Shown here: positions 25,463-34,153 of the stretch, one piece after another
How the letters are laid out: each line of letters begins with the position of its first letter
Position numbering within the stretch: position 1 is the stretch's first letter
Source of the DNA: Planctomyces sp. SH-PL62
GTDB lineage: Bacteria; Planctomycetota; Planctomycetia; Isosphaerales; Isosphaeraceae
Reading direction: 5' to 3'
DNA length: 64,000 nucleotides
Assembly (NCBI RefSeq): GCF_001610895.1
Contig: NZ_CP011273.1
Span: 186,001-250,000, forward strand
Translations under genes and position numbers: made by a program
Notes under the pieces: model-generated
Database searches by the model: none
The model's input: only the letters and a program-made list of their open reading frames with translations
What the model was told of the DNA's origin: nothing

Positions 25463-26437
25463 TCAATAGGCGTCGGAGCTGATGATCTCGCCCCCCTGGG
25501 TGGTGCTCAGGGCGCGCCAGATGGGGAGGCTGACGGAGTTCTTCACGAACCGTACGGAGCCGTCGCACATCGCGGCGTTGACCCCACCGGAGTGCTGGCT
25601 TCGGGCTGCCAGGTAGTTGAGGCGGGGGGTGCCCGCGGAGTGGGCGCAGGGGGTGGGCCTGGCGATCGTCGGCGTGCAGGCGCCGCCGCCGTACATCATG
25701 TCGGGGAGGGCCGAATTGGGGGCCAGCATGGCGGTGAAGCTGGTGGCGTCGGCCCACCAGGTCATGCCGCGCAGCTCCTGCTCCTTGGGCACGATGAGGA
25801 CCTCGGAAGCCAGCATGGTATTGGTCGTGCCGTCGGTGATCGAGGCGATGGTGATCGTCTTGCCCTTGTTGGGCGACTCCGGGTGGTCGGCGTTGGTGTA
25901 AGGCCTCATGAATGTGAACGGGGCGCCGGCGAAAACGGAGTCCAGCGCGACGCTCTGCTGATTGAGGTCGGTCGCGCCGAAGTTCGCCACGTAGTTGTGC
26001 GCCGAGATCTTGCCCGTGGCGTCGGCCCCGAGCGCCGTGCTGATCGGCCTGTGCCGCAGACCATTGCTCGGGCAGAGGAACGCGCTGATGAAGCTCGTCG
26101 TAACCGTGGTGTTGGCCAGGTTGACGTAGCGAGGATTGGAGAAATTGTACGAGTTGGAGAGGGCGCCCTGTTCCATATAGGGGAGGATGAACGCCTGCCA
26201 GGTGCCGTTGCAGCAGTCGGACGCGCCCGGGGGGAACGAGCCCACCGCGTCGCCGTAGTTGTGGACGGCGAGCCCGATCTGCTTCAAATTGTTGGTGCAC
26301 TGGATCCGCCGGGCGGCCTCGCGCGCCGACTGCACCGCCGGGAGCAACAGCGCGATGAGCACGGCGATGATGGCGATGACCACCAGCAGTTCGATCAGCG
26401 TGAATCCACGCGGGCGCTTACGAATTTCGGACGGCAT
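25463..26437 (-). CDS. DUF1559 pseudopilin-like protein
   Basis: 324 residues. [20 protein letters not shown] is a type IV pilin-like N-methylation motif and helix, followed by [20 protein letters not shown], the fixed start of DUF1559. The C-terminus has [20 protein letters not shown] and SSDAY, the H-X9-DG motif of the family. These proteins are processed by prepilin peptidase and occur in very large families in planctomycetes; function unknown. A lipoprotein gene lies 66 bp upstream on the same strand, probably in one transcript. Confidence 0.95.
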   Translation of the reverse strand: MPSEIRKRPRGFTLIELLVVIAIIAVLIALLLPAVQSAREAARRIQCTNNLKQIGLAVHNYGDAVGSFPPGASDCCNGTWQAFILPYMEQGALSNSYNFSNPRYVNLANTTVTTSFISAFLCPSNGLRHRPISTALGADATGKISAHNYVANFGATDLNQQSVALDSVFAGAPFTFMRPYTNADHPESPNKGKTITIASITDGTTNTMLASEVLIVPKEQELRGMTWWADATSFTAMLAPNSALPDMMYGGGACTPTIARPTPCAHSAGTPRLNYLAARSQHSGGVNAAMCDGSVRFVKNSVSLPIWRALSTTQGGEIISSDAY

Positions 26438-26503
26438 CGGATGAAAACTCCTGGGACCGGGAGGGAGAGGGATGGACGGGGATTTCGTCGGCGATTTCCC
26501 CGT

Positions 26504-26968
26504 TCACTTCGAGGTGACGGCGAACGGGAAATCGTTCGGACCGGCTTCGGTGACGTCGGCGGTCAGCTCGGTACGCGCGTTGTATCGCTCGGGGAGGGCT
26601 TCCGCGAGGGTCGTCGACGGCGGCGGGATGACCTCGCCGGTCACGCTGTCGGTGTGCGGCTTCCGCGACGCCTTGGCGGGCGCCTCTTTTTGCACCGAGA
26701 TGGAGACCCGATACTTGCCGGGGATGAGGCCCTCGGCCTTGGAGATCGCGAACGATCCCGAGGAGACCTTGGTCGCCCCCGAGGTCGAATCGCCCCCCGC
26801 GCCCAGGGGCGTGAAGGTGATCAACGCCGACTCCAGCGGCTGGTCGTCGAGCGTGACCCGGCCCGAGATCGCCTGCCGAGGCAGGCCGTCGCCTCCCCCG
26901 CAACCCGACGAGGCGACGAGCAGCGCCGCCGCAGCCACAAATCCGGTTCGAAACTTGACGAGGGTCAT
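26504..26968 (-). CDS. Lipoprotein with carboxypeptidase-regulatory-like fold
   Basis: 154 residues. MTLVKFRTGFVAAAALLVAS precedes the lipobox SSGC. The mature part begins ISGRVTLDDQPLESALITF, the pattern of the beta-sandwich 'carboxypeptidase regulatory-like' domain, with LIPGKYRVSISVQK further on. Such small lipoproteins are a standard partner of DUF1559 genes in planctomycetes, and the next gene downstream is one. Confidence 0.85.
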   Translation of the reverse strand: MTLVKFRTGFVAAAALLVASSGCGGGDGLPRQAISGRVTLDDQPLESALITFTPLGAGGDSTSGATKVSSGSFAISKAEGLIPGKYRVSISVQKEAPAKASRKPHTDSVTGEVIPPPSTTLAEALPERYNARTELTADVTEAGPNDFPFAVTSK

Positions 26969-27334
26969 GAGTCGGAACTCCTTTCAGCAAGGCGCGCAGC
27001 GCATCCGGCGAAGCCGCCGGGATGGGGCGTTCGTCGAGCCGTCGACGATGTAGGTTGATTTAAGCAGAGGCCGCCGCCCGAGGAGGACTCCTCGGGCGTT
27101 TCGAGCGGGGCTCCATGAAGACTAGAAAAGATAGCGATTCGAACGGGCGAGCTGAACGAACCTGGCGGGGGGATGGCCTCTCGACCGTTGGTCGGGGGGC
27201 TAGGCGTTCGGTGGTTTGCGCAGCCGCACGTATTGGCGCAAACAAAACGCAGTCGAGTCGCCGAAGCTCCTGTTCATGGTCGCGTGCATCGTAGCCTGGT
27301 CGCTGGGATTAAGTAAGTCGAAACCTTGGGGATT
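26969..27334. other. Intergenic region
   Basis: Between two minus-strand genes. It contains a hairpin at 27075-27098 and moderately AT-rich sequence between 27220 and 27330. No gene was recognised. Confidence 0.4.
27075..27098 (-). terminator. Terminator-like hairpin after the sulfatase gene
   Basis: CGCCCGAGGA and TCCTCGGGCG form a perfect 10-bp stem with a GGAC loop. It lies ~240 bp downstream of the sulfatase stop on the minus strand. No strong U tract. Confidence 0.4.
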
Positions 27335-28831
27335 TCAAGGCAAATTCCGCGCCTTGGCGAGATCGGCGCGGAGGCTGTCGAGGATCTCGGGGTGGTCGGC
27401 GGCCAGGTTCCGGGTTTCTCCAGGATCGGCGTCGAGGTCGTAGAGCTGCGGGGCCTCGTCATTGCCGGTCTCGGTGGCGGTGGCGGGATTGAACGCCCGG
27501 CCCCCGGAGGCGGGGATGAACTTCCACTTCCCCCGGCGCACGGCCAGGCCGTTGGCGTGTTCGATCAGGGTCTCGCGGCCGTTCGGGTCCTCGCCCAGCA
27601 GCGCCCGGAGATGGTCTTGCGCGTCGGGGGCCGTCGGGATCGCGTCCTGGCGGCCGACCAGGGCGGCGAACGTGGCGAGGAAGTCGACCTGTCCCACCAA
27701 CGCGTGCGACTCGCCCGGCCTGACCTTCGCTGGCCAGCGGACGATGAACGGCACCCGCGTCCCCCCCTCGAACTTGCTGTACTTGCCCCCCCGGAAGGGA
27801 CCGGCCGGCTTGTGGCCGCCCAGCTTCGCGACGGCCTCGTCGCGGTAGCCGTCGTCGACGACAGGGCCGTTGTCGCTGGTGAAGACGACCAGCGTGTCAT
27901 CGGCCAGGCCCTCCTCGTCGAGCGTCCTGAGGATTTCGCCGACCGTCCAGTCGAACTCGACGATCGCGTCGCCGCGCGGGCCCATTCCCGACTTCCCCTG
28001 GAACCGGGGGTGCGGCAGCCTCGGGACGTGGACGTCGTGGGTCGCGAGGTACAGGAAGAACGGCCGATCCTTGTTCCGTTTGAGGAATCCGACGGCCTCG
28101 TCGGTGAACGTCTCGGCCATCGTCTCGTCGTGCCAGCGGGCCTTCTTCCCCCCCTTCATGTAGCCGATCCGGCTGACGCCGTCGACGATCGCCATGTCGT
28201 GGCCGTGGCTGGGATGGAGCCGGAGCATCTCGGGGTTCGCCTTGCCGGTGGGCTCACCGGCGATCGGCTCGCCGTACCGGACCTGGATCGGGTCGGCCGG
28301 GTCGCGGTTCACGACCTCATGGTCCCTCACGTAGACGCAGGGGACGCGGTCGCCGGTGGCGGCCATGATGAAGCACTCGTCGAAGCCGACCTCCAGCGGG
28401 CCGGGCTTGATCGCCCCGTTCCAGTCGAGGCTCCCGTCCCCCAGCCCCAGGTGCCACTTGCCGACCGCCGCCGTCCGATAGCCGGCGTCCCGGAAGACGG
28501 TCGCCAGGGTCGTGCGGCCGGGCTCGATGATCAGCTTGGCGTCGCCCGGCAGGACCCCGGTCCCCTGCTTCCGCCAGGGATACTCCCCCGTCAGGATCGC
28601 GTATCGCGACGGCGTGCACGTCGCCGACGACGCATGGGCGTCGGTGAATTTCAGCCCCTCGCGCGCCAGCCGGTCGAGGTTCGGCGTCAGCCCGGCCTTC
28701 GCCCCGTAAGCGCCCACGTCGCCGTAGCCGAGGTCGTCCGCATAGATCACGACCACGTTCGGCGGCGCGGCGGGGGCCGCCGAGGTCGTCAGGAGGATCG
28801 CGAGGGTGAGGATCGAAGCGTGTCGCGTCAT
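27335..28831 (-). CDS. Secreted sulfatase
   Basis: 498 residues. Signal peptide MTRHASILTLAILLTTSAAP, then PNVVVIYADDLGYGDVGAYG (metal Asp pair) and CTPSRYAILTG, the C-x-P-x-R formylglycine motif of type I sulfatases, near residue 70. GKWHLGLG and VFTSDNGPV complete the active site. It hydrolyses sulfate esters after Cys-to-formylglycine conversion by a maturase not present here; exported planctomycete sulfatases mainly act on sulfated polysaccharides. It follows the glycerophosphodiesterase gene by 24 bp on the same strand. Confidence 0.95.
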   Translation of the reverse strand: MTRHASILTLAILLTTSAAPAAPPNVVVIYADDLGYGDVGAYGAKAGLTPNLDRLAREGLKFTDAHASSATCTPSRYAILTGEYPWRKQGTGVLPGDAKLIIEPGRTTLATVFRDAGYRTAAVGKWHLGLGDGSLDWNGAIKPGPLEVGFDECFIMAATGDRVPCVYVRDHEVVNRDPADPIQVRYGEPIAGEPTGKANPEMLRLHPSHGHDMAIVDGVSRIGYMKGGKKARWHDETMAETFTDEAVGFLKRNKDRPFFLYLATHDVHVPRLPHPRFQGKSGMGPRGDAIVEFDWTVGEILRTLDEEGLADDTLVVFTSDNGPVVDDGYRDEAVAKLGGHKPAGPFRGGKYSKFEGGTRVPFIVRWPAKVRPGESHALVGQVDFLATFAALVGRQDAIPTAPDAQDHLRALLGEDPNGRETLIEHANGLAVRRGKWKFIPASGGRAFNPATATETGNDEAPQLYDLDADPGETRNLAADHPEILDSLRADLAKARNLP

Positions 28832-28855
28832 GGCGTCTCCCGTTGCAACGGCGGT

Positions 28856-29692
28856 TCAGCGACTCGGGGCCTGCTTGATCGCCAGCAGCGTGCGCGGCCG
28901 GTCGGTGTAGATGCGGTCGACCCCCATGCCGAGGAGCTCGCGCATGAGGTCCGGGTCGTCGACGGTCCAGGCGCCGAAGGCGAGGCCGGCGGCCTTGACC
29001 TTGCGGACCTTCTCGGGGGTGACTCCGGCGTGGTTGACGACGAGGGCCTCGAAGCCCCGCTCGCGGGCGATGCGGACGTCGGCGTCGACGTCGCAATCGG
29101 CCGGGCGATCCCAGAAGACGGGGATCTCGGGCGCGAGCCGTTTCACCTCGGTCATGTACGCCAGGTCGCCGTCATTGAAGCCGACCCACGCCTCGGCGCC
29201 GAGCCCCTTCACGAGCGCGACGGCCTCGCCGACGCAGTCCATCTTGGGCTGGATCGAGATCCTCGCGCGGTCTTGCGTCATCGCCAGCCGCAGCACGTCT
29301 TCCAGCAGCGGCATCGCCATCGGCGGGAATTGCTCGGCCGTCAGCCCATGCCGTCGTCGGAAGTCGGTCGCCACGTCGACCGTCTTCAGTTGTTCATAGG
29401 TCGACTCGGAGATGGCGAGGTTCCGGTCGCCGACGCGACCGGTGGTCGCGTCGTGGGTGACGACGATCTTGCCGTCACGGCTGAGGAAGACGTCCAGTTC
29501 GACCCAGTCGGCGCCCATCTCTAAGCCGCTCGCGAACGCGGGCAGGGTGTTCTCGGGGTGTTCGCTGGAGTTTCCGCGATGGGCCGTGACGCCGTTGTTC
29601 AGGAACGAGGTCGGGCGCGGGGGGGCGTCCGCCCCGGCGTGGTCGGGGAGGCCGAGCGCGGCCAGGAAGACGAGCGTGAAGGTTCGCGTCAT
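28856..29692 (-). CDS. Exported glycerophosphodiester phosphodiesterase
   Basis: 278 residues with a signal peptide (MTRTFTLVFLAALGLPDHAG). GVTAHRGNSSEHPENTLPAF is the GDPD motif (H-R-G and E-N-T), followed by ADWVELDVFLSRDG and VVTHDATTGR, which supply the metal-binding Glu/Asp and catalytic His. The C-terminus FGAWTVDDPDLMRELLGMGV followed by DRIYTDRP is typical. It hydrolyses glycerophosphodiesters to glycerol-3-phosphate and an alcohol, probably in the periplasm. It sits between a beta-helix protein and a sulfatase in a same-strand cluster. Confidence 0.92.
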   Translation of the reverse strand: MTRTFTLVFLAALGLPDHAGADAPPRPTSFLNNGVTAHRGNSSEHPENTLPAFASGLEMGADWVELDVFLSRDGKIVVTHDATTGRVGDRNLAISESTYEQLKTVDVATDFRRRHGLTAEQFPPMAMPLLEDVLRLAMTQDRARISIQPKMDCVGEAVALVKGLGAEAWVGFNDGDLAYMTEVKRLAPEIPVFWDRPADCDVDADVRIARERGFEALVVNHAGVTPEKVRKVKAAGLAFGAWTVDDPDLMRELLGMGVDRIYTDRPRTLLAIKQAPSR

Positions 29693-29753
29693 GGGCGTGC
29701 GTCCGTGGCGACGTGGGGATGGTTGGTCCGGGCGGCGAGCCTCGGCGGGCGGT

Positions 29754-31136
29754 CTACGGCTTCAGTTCGACGTTGGAGACGCCCCGGAGGCCGGGATGGA
29801 AGAGGTTGTTGGAGAAGTGCAGACCGACCGGCGCGGAGTCGCCGGATTCGATCAGCACCGCGTATCGGTAGCGCGGCGGGACGACCTCGGGCTTGCCGTC
29901 CTTGAGGATCGCGTCGTGGCCGGTGTCGTAGACCACGTTGCCGGTGACGATCACGTCGGCGAGCGGCGGGTTCTCGGGGACCTGGGCGTGGTCGAAGCGG
30001 ATCGGGCAGCCGCCGGCCTCGTCGCCCCAGATCCATCGGGTCAGGCCGAGTCCGAAGTCGGTGATGATGTTGCCGGAGATGATCGAGCCGCCGTCGACGT
30101 TGGCGGCGCGGGCGGGCCGGTCGCCCTCGGCGGCGCGGGCCGGGAGCGACGCGGCGCCGGGCATCATGCCGATGCTCCAGAGCGAATTCTTGATGAATTG
30201 ATTATTCGACACGATCACATGCTTGGAACCGTGCATCGCCTTCATGCCGATGAGGGCGTCGTTCACGATGTTCTGCGACAGGATGACGTGGTCGGCGTGG
30301 ATGTCGAACCCCTGCCCCGCGCGCTCGACGAGGTTGCCCAGGACCCGCGTGCAATCGGTCGCCTCGGGCGAGCCGACGTGGACGGCCGTGCCTTGCATCC
30401 AGTTGTCGGTCTCGCCCCGCTCCCAGTCGCGGGCGCTGGCGATCCGGCCCCGGACGGCGTTCTTCTTGATGATCCGGCCCAGCTCGAACTCCCGCTTCAC
30501 CTCGGGCGTGGCGATCAGCCGGTCCTCGCGGACGGTGTTCCCCTGGATCAAGGTCCCCTGGCATTCGCGGATCAGGATCCCCGTGCCGATGATGCAGCGG
30601 AAGGCGAACCCCTGGTCGGGCGTGTCCGTCCGGTCGTCGATCCCGACGCGCTGGTAGTTCTGGACCAGGCAGTCGCGGACTTGGCCGTTGTCGCAGTTGC
30701 GCAACTCGACGGCCGCCGACCGCGTCTGGTTGTCGAGGATTCGCAGGCCCGCGAGGCTCACGTCGCGGCTGTCGGTGACGAGGACGGCCTCGGCCTCCGT
30801 CTCGCGGAGCCCTTCCGGCCGCGTCAGCGTGAGGTCGCGGAGGATCGCGCCGTCGGCGTGGTCGATGCGGACGATGGCCTTCGCCGAGTCCTTCTGCACG
30901 ATCCGGGCGCGTCCGACCAGGCCGCCCCCCTCGGTGGCGATGCGGATCGTCTCGTCGATCTCATGGACGCCCGGCGCGACCTCGACCACCTTGCCGGGGT
31001 TGGCGTCGATCGCCGCCTGGATCGAAGGATAATCGCGCGTGGACACGTCGGAATCTCCGCCGGCCCGCACCGCGGTCGATCCCGCAAGGAGGATGAGCAG
31101 GGGGATCGTCCGGGCTCCGTACGAACGGTTCGTCAT
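29754..31136 (-). CDS. Secreted right-handed beta-helix protein
   Basis: 460 residues with a signal peptide (MTNRSYGARTIPLLILLAGS). YPSIQAAIDANPGKVVEVAP opens the beta-helix, followed by many turns (GAILRDLTLTR, VSLAGLRILDNQT, GTGILIRECQGTLIQGN, ADVIVTGNVVYDTG). This is the NosD/pectate-lyase-like fold. Binding or cleavage of a polysaccharide is likely, but I see no diagnostic catalytic set. Its ATG overlaps the TGA of the VanX-like gene (ATGA), so the two are translationally coupled. Confidence 0.85.
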   Translation of the reverse strand: MTNRSYGARTIPLLILLAGSTAVRAGGDSDVSTRDYPSIQAAIDANPGKVVEVAPGVHEIDETIRIATEGGGLVGRARIVQKDSAKAIVRIDHADGAILRDLTLTRPEGLRETEAEAVLVTDSRDVSLAGLRILDNQTRSAAVELRNCDNGQVRDCLVQNYQRVGIDDRTDTPDQGFAFRCIIGTGILIRECQGTLIQGNTVREDRLIATPEVKREFELGRIIKKNAVRGRIASARDWERGETDNWMQGTAVHVGSPEATDCTRVLGNLVERAGQGFDIHADHVILSQNIVNDALIGMKAMHGSKHVIVSNNQFIKNSLWSIGMMPGAASLPARAAEGDRPARAANVDGGSIISGNIITDFGLGLTRWIWGDEAGGCPIRFDHAQVPENPPLADVIVTGNVVYDTGHDAILKDGKPEVVPPRYRYAVLIESGDSAPVGLHFSNNLFHPGLRGVSNVELKP

Positions 31137-31948
31137 CGGGTCTTCTCTCCGGCCTGGAGCTTCTCGAACTCGACGTTCTGGATCGGGTGGCGGTTCCAGT
31201 CCTTGTAGTCGTAGTGCCACCACTCTTCGGGGAGGTGGAGGAAGCCCTCGGCTTCGAGGGCCTTGCGGAGCGTGGCGCGGTTGGCGGCCTGGGGGGGCGT
31301 GGCGTCGGGGGAATCGGAGAAGGCGCGTTCGGTGAAATCGTCGTAGCCGGTGGGCATGTCGACGGGTCGGCCGGACTTCAGGTCGTAGAGCGTGAGGTCG
31401 ACGGCGCAGCCGCGGTTGTGCCGGGAGCCCTTGGCGGGGTCGGCGACGAAGTCGTGGTACTTCGCGGGGGTGGCCTCGCGGAAGATCTTGGTGACGTACC
31501 AGGGCCGGTAGCCGTCGTAGATCAGGAGGCCGAAGCCCTGCTCCGCGAGCTTCGCCTGGGCCCGCTTCAGGGCCTCGGCCGCCGGCCGCTGGAGGAACGC
31601 GCGGGGCGTCGTATAGACCGGGACGCCCAGGAAGTTGTCCGCCGTCGCATAACGGATCTCCAGCCTGATCCTCGGGTCGAGCGTCGCCAGGTCGACGAGA
31701 TCCGGCCTGACGAACTCGCCCGATTCCTCCGGCGGGCTGGCGGCGAGGGCCTCGGCGCGGATCTCGGCGATGGGCCGCGTGGGCTGGATGTGGAACGTCT
31801 GGCGGGACGGTTCGGCCCGCGATCCCGGCTTCCCGTCCTCATCCTTTGAGGCGACCGTCATCGCGGCCTGGACGACGGGGGCGGGAGCGGCCCAGGTAAG
31901 CCCGCCCGAGAACAGCAACACGGCCCGACCGATCGACTTCGCGCTCAT
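31133..31948 (-). CDS. D-alanyl-D-alanine dipeptidase (VanX-like)
   Basis: 271 residues with a signal-like hydrophobic N-terminus (residues 8-28) and a ~40-residue linker. The peptidase M15D motifs are RYATADNFLGVPVY, GLLIYDGYRPW, SRHNRGCAVDLTL (Zn His and Asp) and EWWHYDYKDW (catalytic Glu, Zn His). It would cleave D-Ala-D-Ala in the periplasm, recycling peptidoglycan parts; no vanH/vanA or vanRS genes are nearby, so a resistance role is not indicated. First gene of a four-gene minus-strand cluster. Confidence 0.92.
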   Translation of the reverse strand: MSAKSIGRAVLLFSGGLTWAAPAPVVQAAMTVASKDEDGKPGSRAEPSRQTFHIQPTRPIAEIRAEALAASPPEESGEFVRPDLVDLATLDPRIRLEIRYATADNFLGVPVYTTPRAFLQRPAAEALKRAQAKLAEQGFGLLIYDGYRPWYVTKIFREATPAKYHDFVADPAKGSRHNRGCAVDLTLYDLKSGRPVDMPTGYDDFTERAFSDSPDATPPQAANRATLRKALEAEGFLHLPEEWWHYDYKDWNRHPIQNVEFEKLQAGEKTR

Positions 31949-32090
31949 GCGGTCTCCCTCGAATCTCGGCGACCAGGAACCGCGGCCATGATAACATCAC
32001 CGAGACTCGGTTTCCCGCCATCGAAACCCGGCGTAGGCCGCGCGGGTAGCTCCTTGCGTGCGAGACACCGAGGCGAAGGAGACGCGAGCC

Positions 32091-33014
32091 GTGAAGCTCT
32101 GGAAGAAATGGGCGGGCCTGACGGCGTTGCTGGTCGTCGGAGCGGCGATCGCGCTCGCCGGGCGCGAGCCCTCGCCGCCGGATTCGATCCTCTTCGAGCC
32201 CGACGTGACGTACCGCGAGGTCGACGGTGAGACGCTCCGGCTGGATTTCGCGCGGCCGAAGGAGGGGGACGGGCCGTTCCCGGTGGTCGTCTGCATCCAC
32301 GGCGGCGGCTGGCGCGCCGGGGACAAGAAAGACTTCCGCGAGGCCCTATTCGGCCTGGCCCAGCAGGGCTGCGGGGTCGTCTCCGTGCAGTACCGATTCG
32401 CCCCCAGGCACCCGTTCCCGGCGCAGCTCGACGACGTCAAGGCGGCCGTCCGGTTCGTCCGCGAGCGAGCGAAGCCGTGGAAGCTCGACCCGGAGCGCAT
32501 CGCCGTGATGGGGGGCTCGGCGGGGGCGCACCTGGCCCTCTTGCTGGCGACGACCGGAGACGAGGACCCGAAAGACGCCCCGTCGACCGCGATCAGGGCC
32601 GCCGTCTCGATCGCCGGGCCGACCGACCTCACGGCCGATTTCCCCGAGTCCTCGCGCGACATGGTCGCGGACTTTCTGGGCCGTGATCGCCGGGCCGACC
32701 GCGCCGTCCAGGAGGGGGCGAGCCCGCTCTTCCACCTGAACCCCGGCGACGCTCCGGTGCTGCTGATCCACGGCACGAAGGACGAGTTGGTCCCCTACGA
32801 CCAGGCGACGAGGTTTCGGGAGGCCTGCGAGAAGTCCGGGGTCGAGGCCGAGCTGGTGACGATTCAGGGGGGCGGGCACGGCGGCGGGGGGGACGATCCC
32901 CACGCCTGGGAGGCCGTCGTCGTGAAGTCGGTCGCGTTCCTGCGGAAGCACCTGGGACTCCCCCCCCTGGCGGGGTTCGACGCCGAGGGGAAGCCGACGG
33001 CCAAGGCGCCCTGA
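32091..33014 (+). CDS. Exported alpha/beta hydrolase (BD-FAE/esterase type)
   Basis: 307 residues. The N-terminal MKLWKKWAGLTALLVVGAAI (GTG start) is a signal anchor. The hydrolase core has VVVCIHGGGWRAGDKK (oxyanion HGGGW), IAVMGGSAGAHLALLL with the nucleophile Ser in GGSAG, HGTKDELVPYDQA (Asp) and GGGHGG (His). It belongs with carboxylesterases of the acetyl-xylan/feruloyl esterase type. The GTG at 32091 is preferred because GAAGGAG lies nine bases upstream; a second GTG 33 bp earlier lacks one. Confidence 0.88.
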   Translation: MKLWKKWAGLTALLVVGAAIALAGREPSPPDSILFEPDVTYREVDGETLRLDFARPKEGDGPFPVVVCIHGGGWRAGDKKDFREALFGLAQQGCGVVSVQYRFAPRHPFPAQLDDVKAAVRFVRERAKPWKLDPERIAVMGGSAGAHLALLLATTGDEDPKDAPSTAIRAAVSIAGPTDLTADFPESSRDMVADFLGRDRRADRAVQEGASPLFHLNPGDAPVLLIHGTKDELVPYDQATRFREACEKSGVEAELVTIQGGGHGGGGDDPHAWEAVVVKSVAFLRKHLGLPPLAGFDAEGKPTAKAP

Positions 33015-33120
33015 CGCGCCGAGGCCGATGGCGGCCCGTGATTCGCGGGTTATGATGGGGCTTCGCGGACGTCGAGGGACGTCCCGACGGTTCGTTCGCA
33101 CGCCCGGAGAGGCAACCGCC

Positions 33121-33822
33121 ATGTCCACCCGCTTCCGCTGGCTCGGCCATTCCGCCCTGCTGTTCGAGAACGACGGCAAGCACGTGCTCGTCGACCCGTT
33201 CCTGACCGGGAACCCCGCAGCCGCGATCAAGCCCGAGGACGCGCCCGCCGACCTGATCCTGATCTCGCACGGCCACGGCGACCACGTCGGCGACGCGGTG
33301 GCGATCGCCGGCCGCACCGGGGCGACGGTCGCCACCAATTACGAGATCGGCGGCTGGCTCCAGCAGCCGCCCCGGGGGCTTTCCAAGGTGGAGGGGCTCC
33401 AGCACGGCGGCGGGTTCACGTTCAACGACTGGGTCCACGTCAAGCTGACGCTCGCCTTCCACGGCTCGGCCCTGCCCGACGGCTCCAACGGCGGCAATCC
33501 GTGCGGCTTCATCCTGACCTTCCCCGACGGCACCAAGGTCTACGACGCCGCCGACACCGCCCTCTTCGGCGACATGGCCCTGATCGGTGAGGAAGGGCTC
33601 GACCTGGCCCTGCTGCCGATCGGCGACTATTACACGATGGGCGTCGACGACTCCATCCGCGCCATCAAGTTGCTCAAGCCGAAATATGTGATCCCCATCC
33701 ACTACAATACATTTCCCACCATCGCGCAAGACGCGCACGCCTGGGCCGAACGCGTCAAGGCCGAGACCTCCGCGCAACCCATCGTCCTGAAGCCCGGCGA
33801 TTGGTTCGACGTCGCCAAGTGA
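33121..33822 (+). CDS. UPF0173-type metal-dependent hydrolase
   Basis: 233 residues, cytoplasmic. RFRWLGHSALLFENDGKHVL then VDPFLTGNP is the typical start. The metallo-beta-lactamase motif is LISHGHGDHVGD (HxHxDH), then TFHG-type and DAADTALFGDM (metal Asp), ending VIPIHYNTFP (His). Length and order match the UPF0173 (YtkL) family of metal-dependent hydrolases. The physiological substrate is unknown. The start at 33121 is chosen by similarity; an upstream extension is arginine-rich. Confidence 0.92.
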   Translation: MSTRFRWLGHSALLFENDGKHVLVDPFLTGNPAAAIKPEDAPADLILISHGHGDHVGDAVAIAGRTGATVATNYEIGGWLQQPPRGLSKVEGLQHGGGFTFNDWVHVKLTLAFHGSALPDGSNGGNPCGFILTFPDGTKVYDAADTALFGDMALIGEEGLDLALLPIGDYYTMGVDDSIRAIKLLKPKYVIPIHYNTFPTIAQDAHAWAERVKAETSAQPIVLKPGDWFDVAK

Positions 33823-33932
33823 GCCGTGGCGCGAAACGAGCGGACCCGCGGAACCCCTCCCCTCCCTTGCGGAGCTAAGCGCCCGCAGGGACCGGACGAG
33901 CCCGAGGCCCGCCGGGCGTTCGGTCCATGACG

Positions 33933-33987
33933 GTCTTCCCCCCTGGCGGGGGAAGACAGACGCCGAAGGCGTCAGATGAGGGGGGGA
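33933..33987 (+). repeat. Palindromic intergenic element, variant copy
   Basis: TCTTCCCCCCTGGCGGGGGA with its closing arm AGA, then a second hairpin GACGCC-GAA-GGCGTC in place of the usual GGCC stem, and the tail GATGAGGGGG. The changed second stem keeps its pairing, a compensatory difference. Confidence 0.7.
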
Positions 33988-34077
33988 CGCGCCGGTGAGC
34001 CGTCGGGATTCGAGGTCTGTTTCAAGAGCCGACGGTCTGGGAAAGGCTCGTCGAACTCCGACGGTCTTGGTGCTCGT

Positions 34078-34128
34078 CCCCCCCTCATCCGGCCCCGCGG
34101 GCCGCCTTCCCCCACCAGGGGGAAGGCG
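34078..34128 (-). repeat. Palindromic intergenic element, reverse copy
   Basis: On the minus strand it reads GCCTTCCCCC-TGGT-GGGGGAAGGC, then GGCCCGCGGGGCC and GGATGAGGGGGG. It faces the copy at 33933-33987. Confidence 0.75.
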
Positions 34129-34153
34129 TTTTGACGTGATTACATCTTTAGAT

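Larger units (their letters stand above)
33823..34153. other. Intergenic region with inverted pair of palindromic elements
   Basis: Between convergent genes. It carries two copies of the dispersed palindromic element in opposite orientation (33933-33987 and 34078-34128), separated by ~90 bp. No gene was seen. Confidence 0.6.

Noticed and set aside
31133-31948. Vancomycin-resistance role for the VanX-like gene
   Set aside because: No vanH, vanA/B ligase or vanRS genes are nearby and the protein has an export signal; peptidoglycan turnover fits better.
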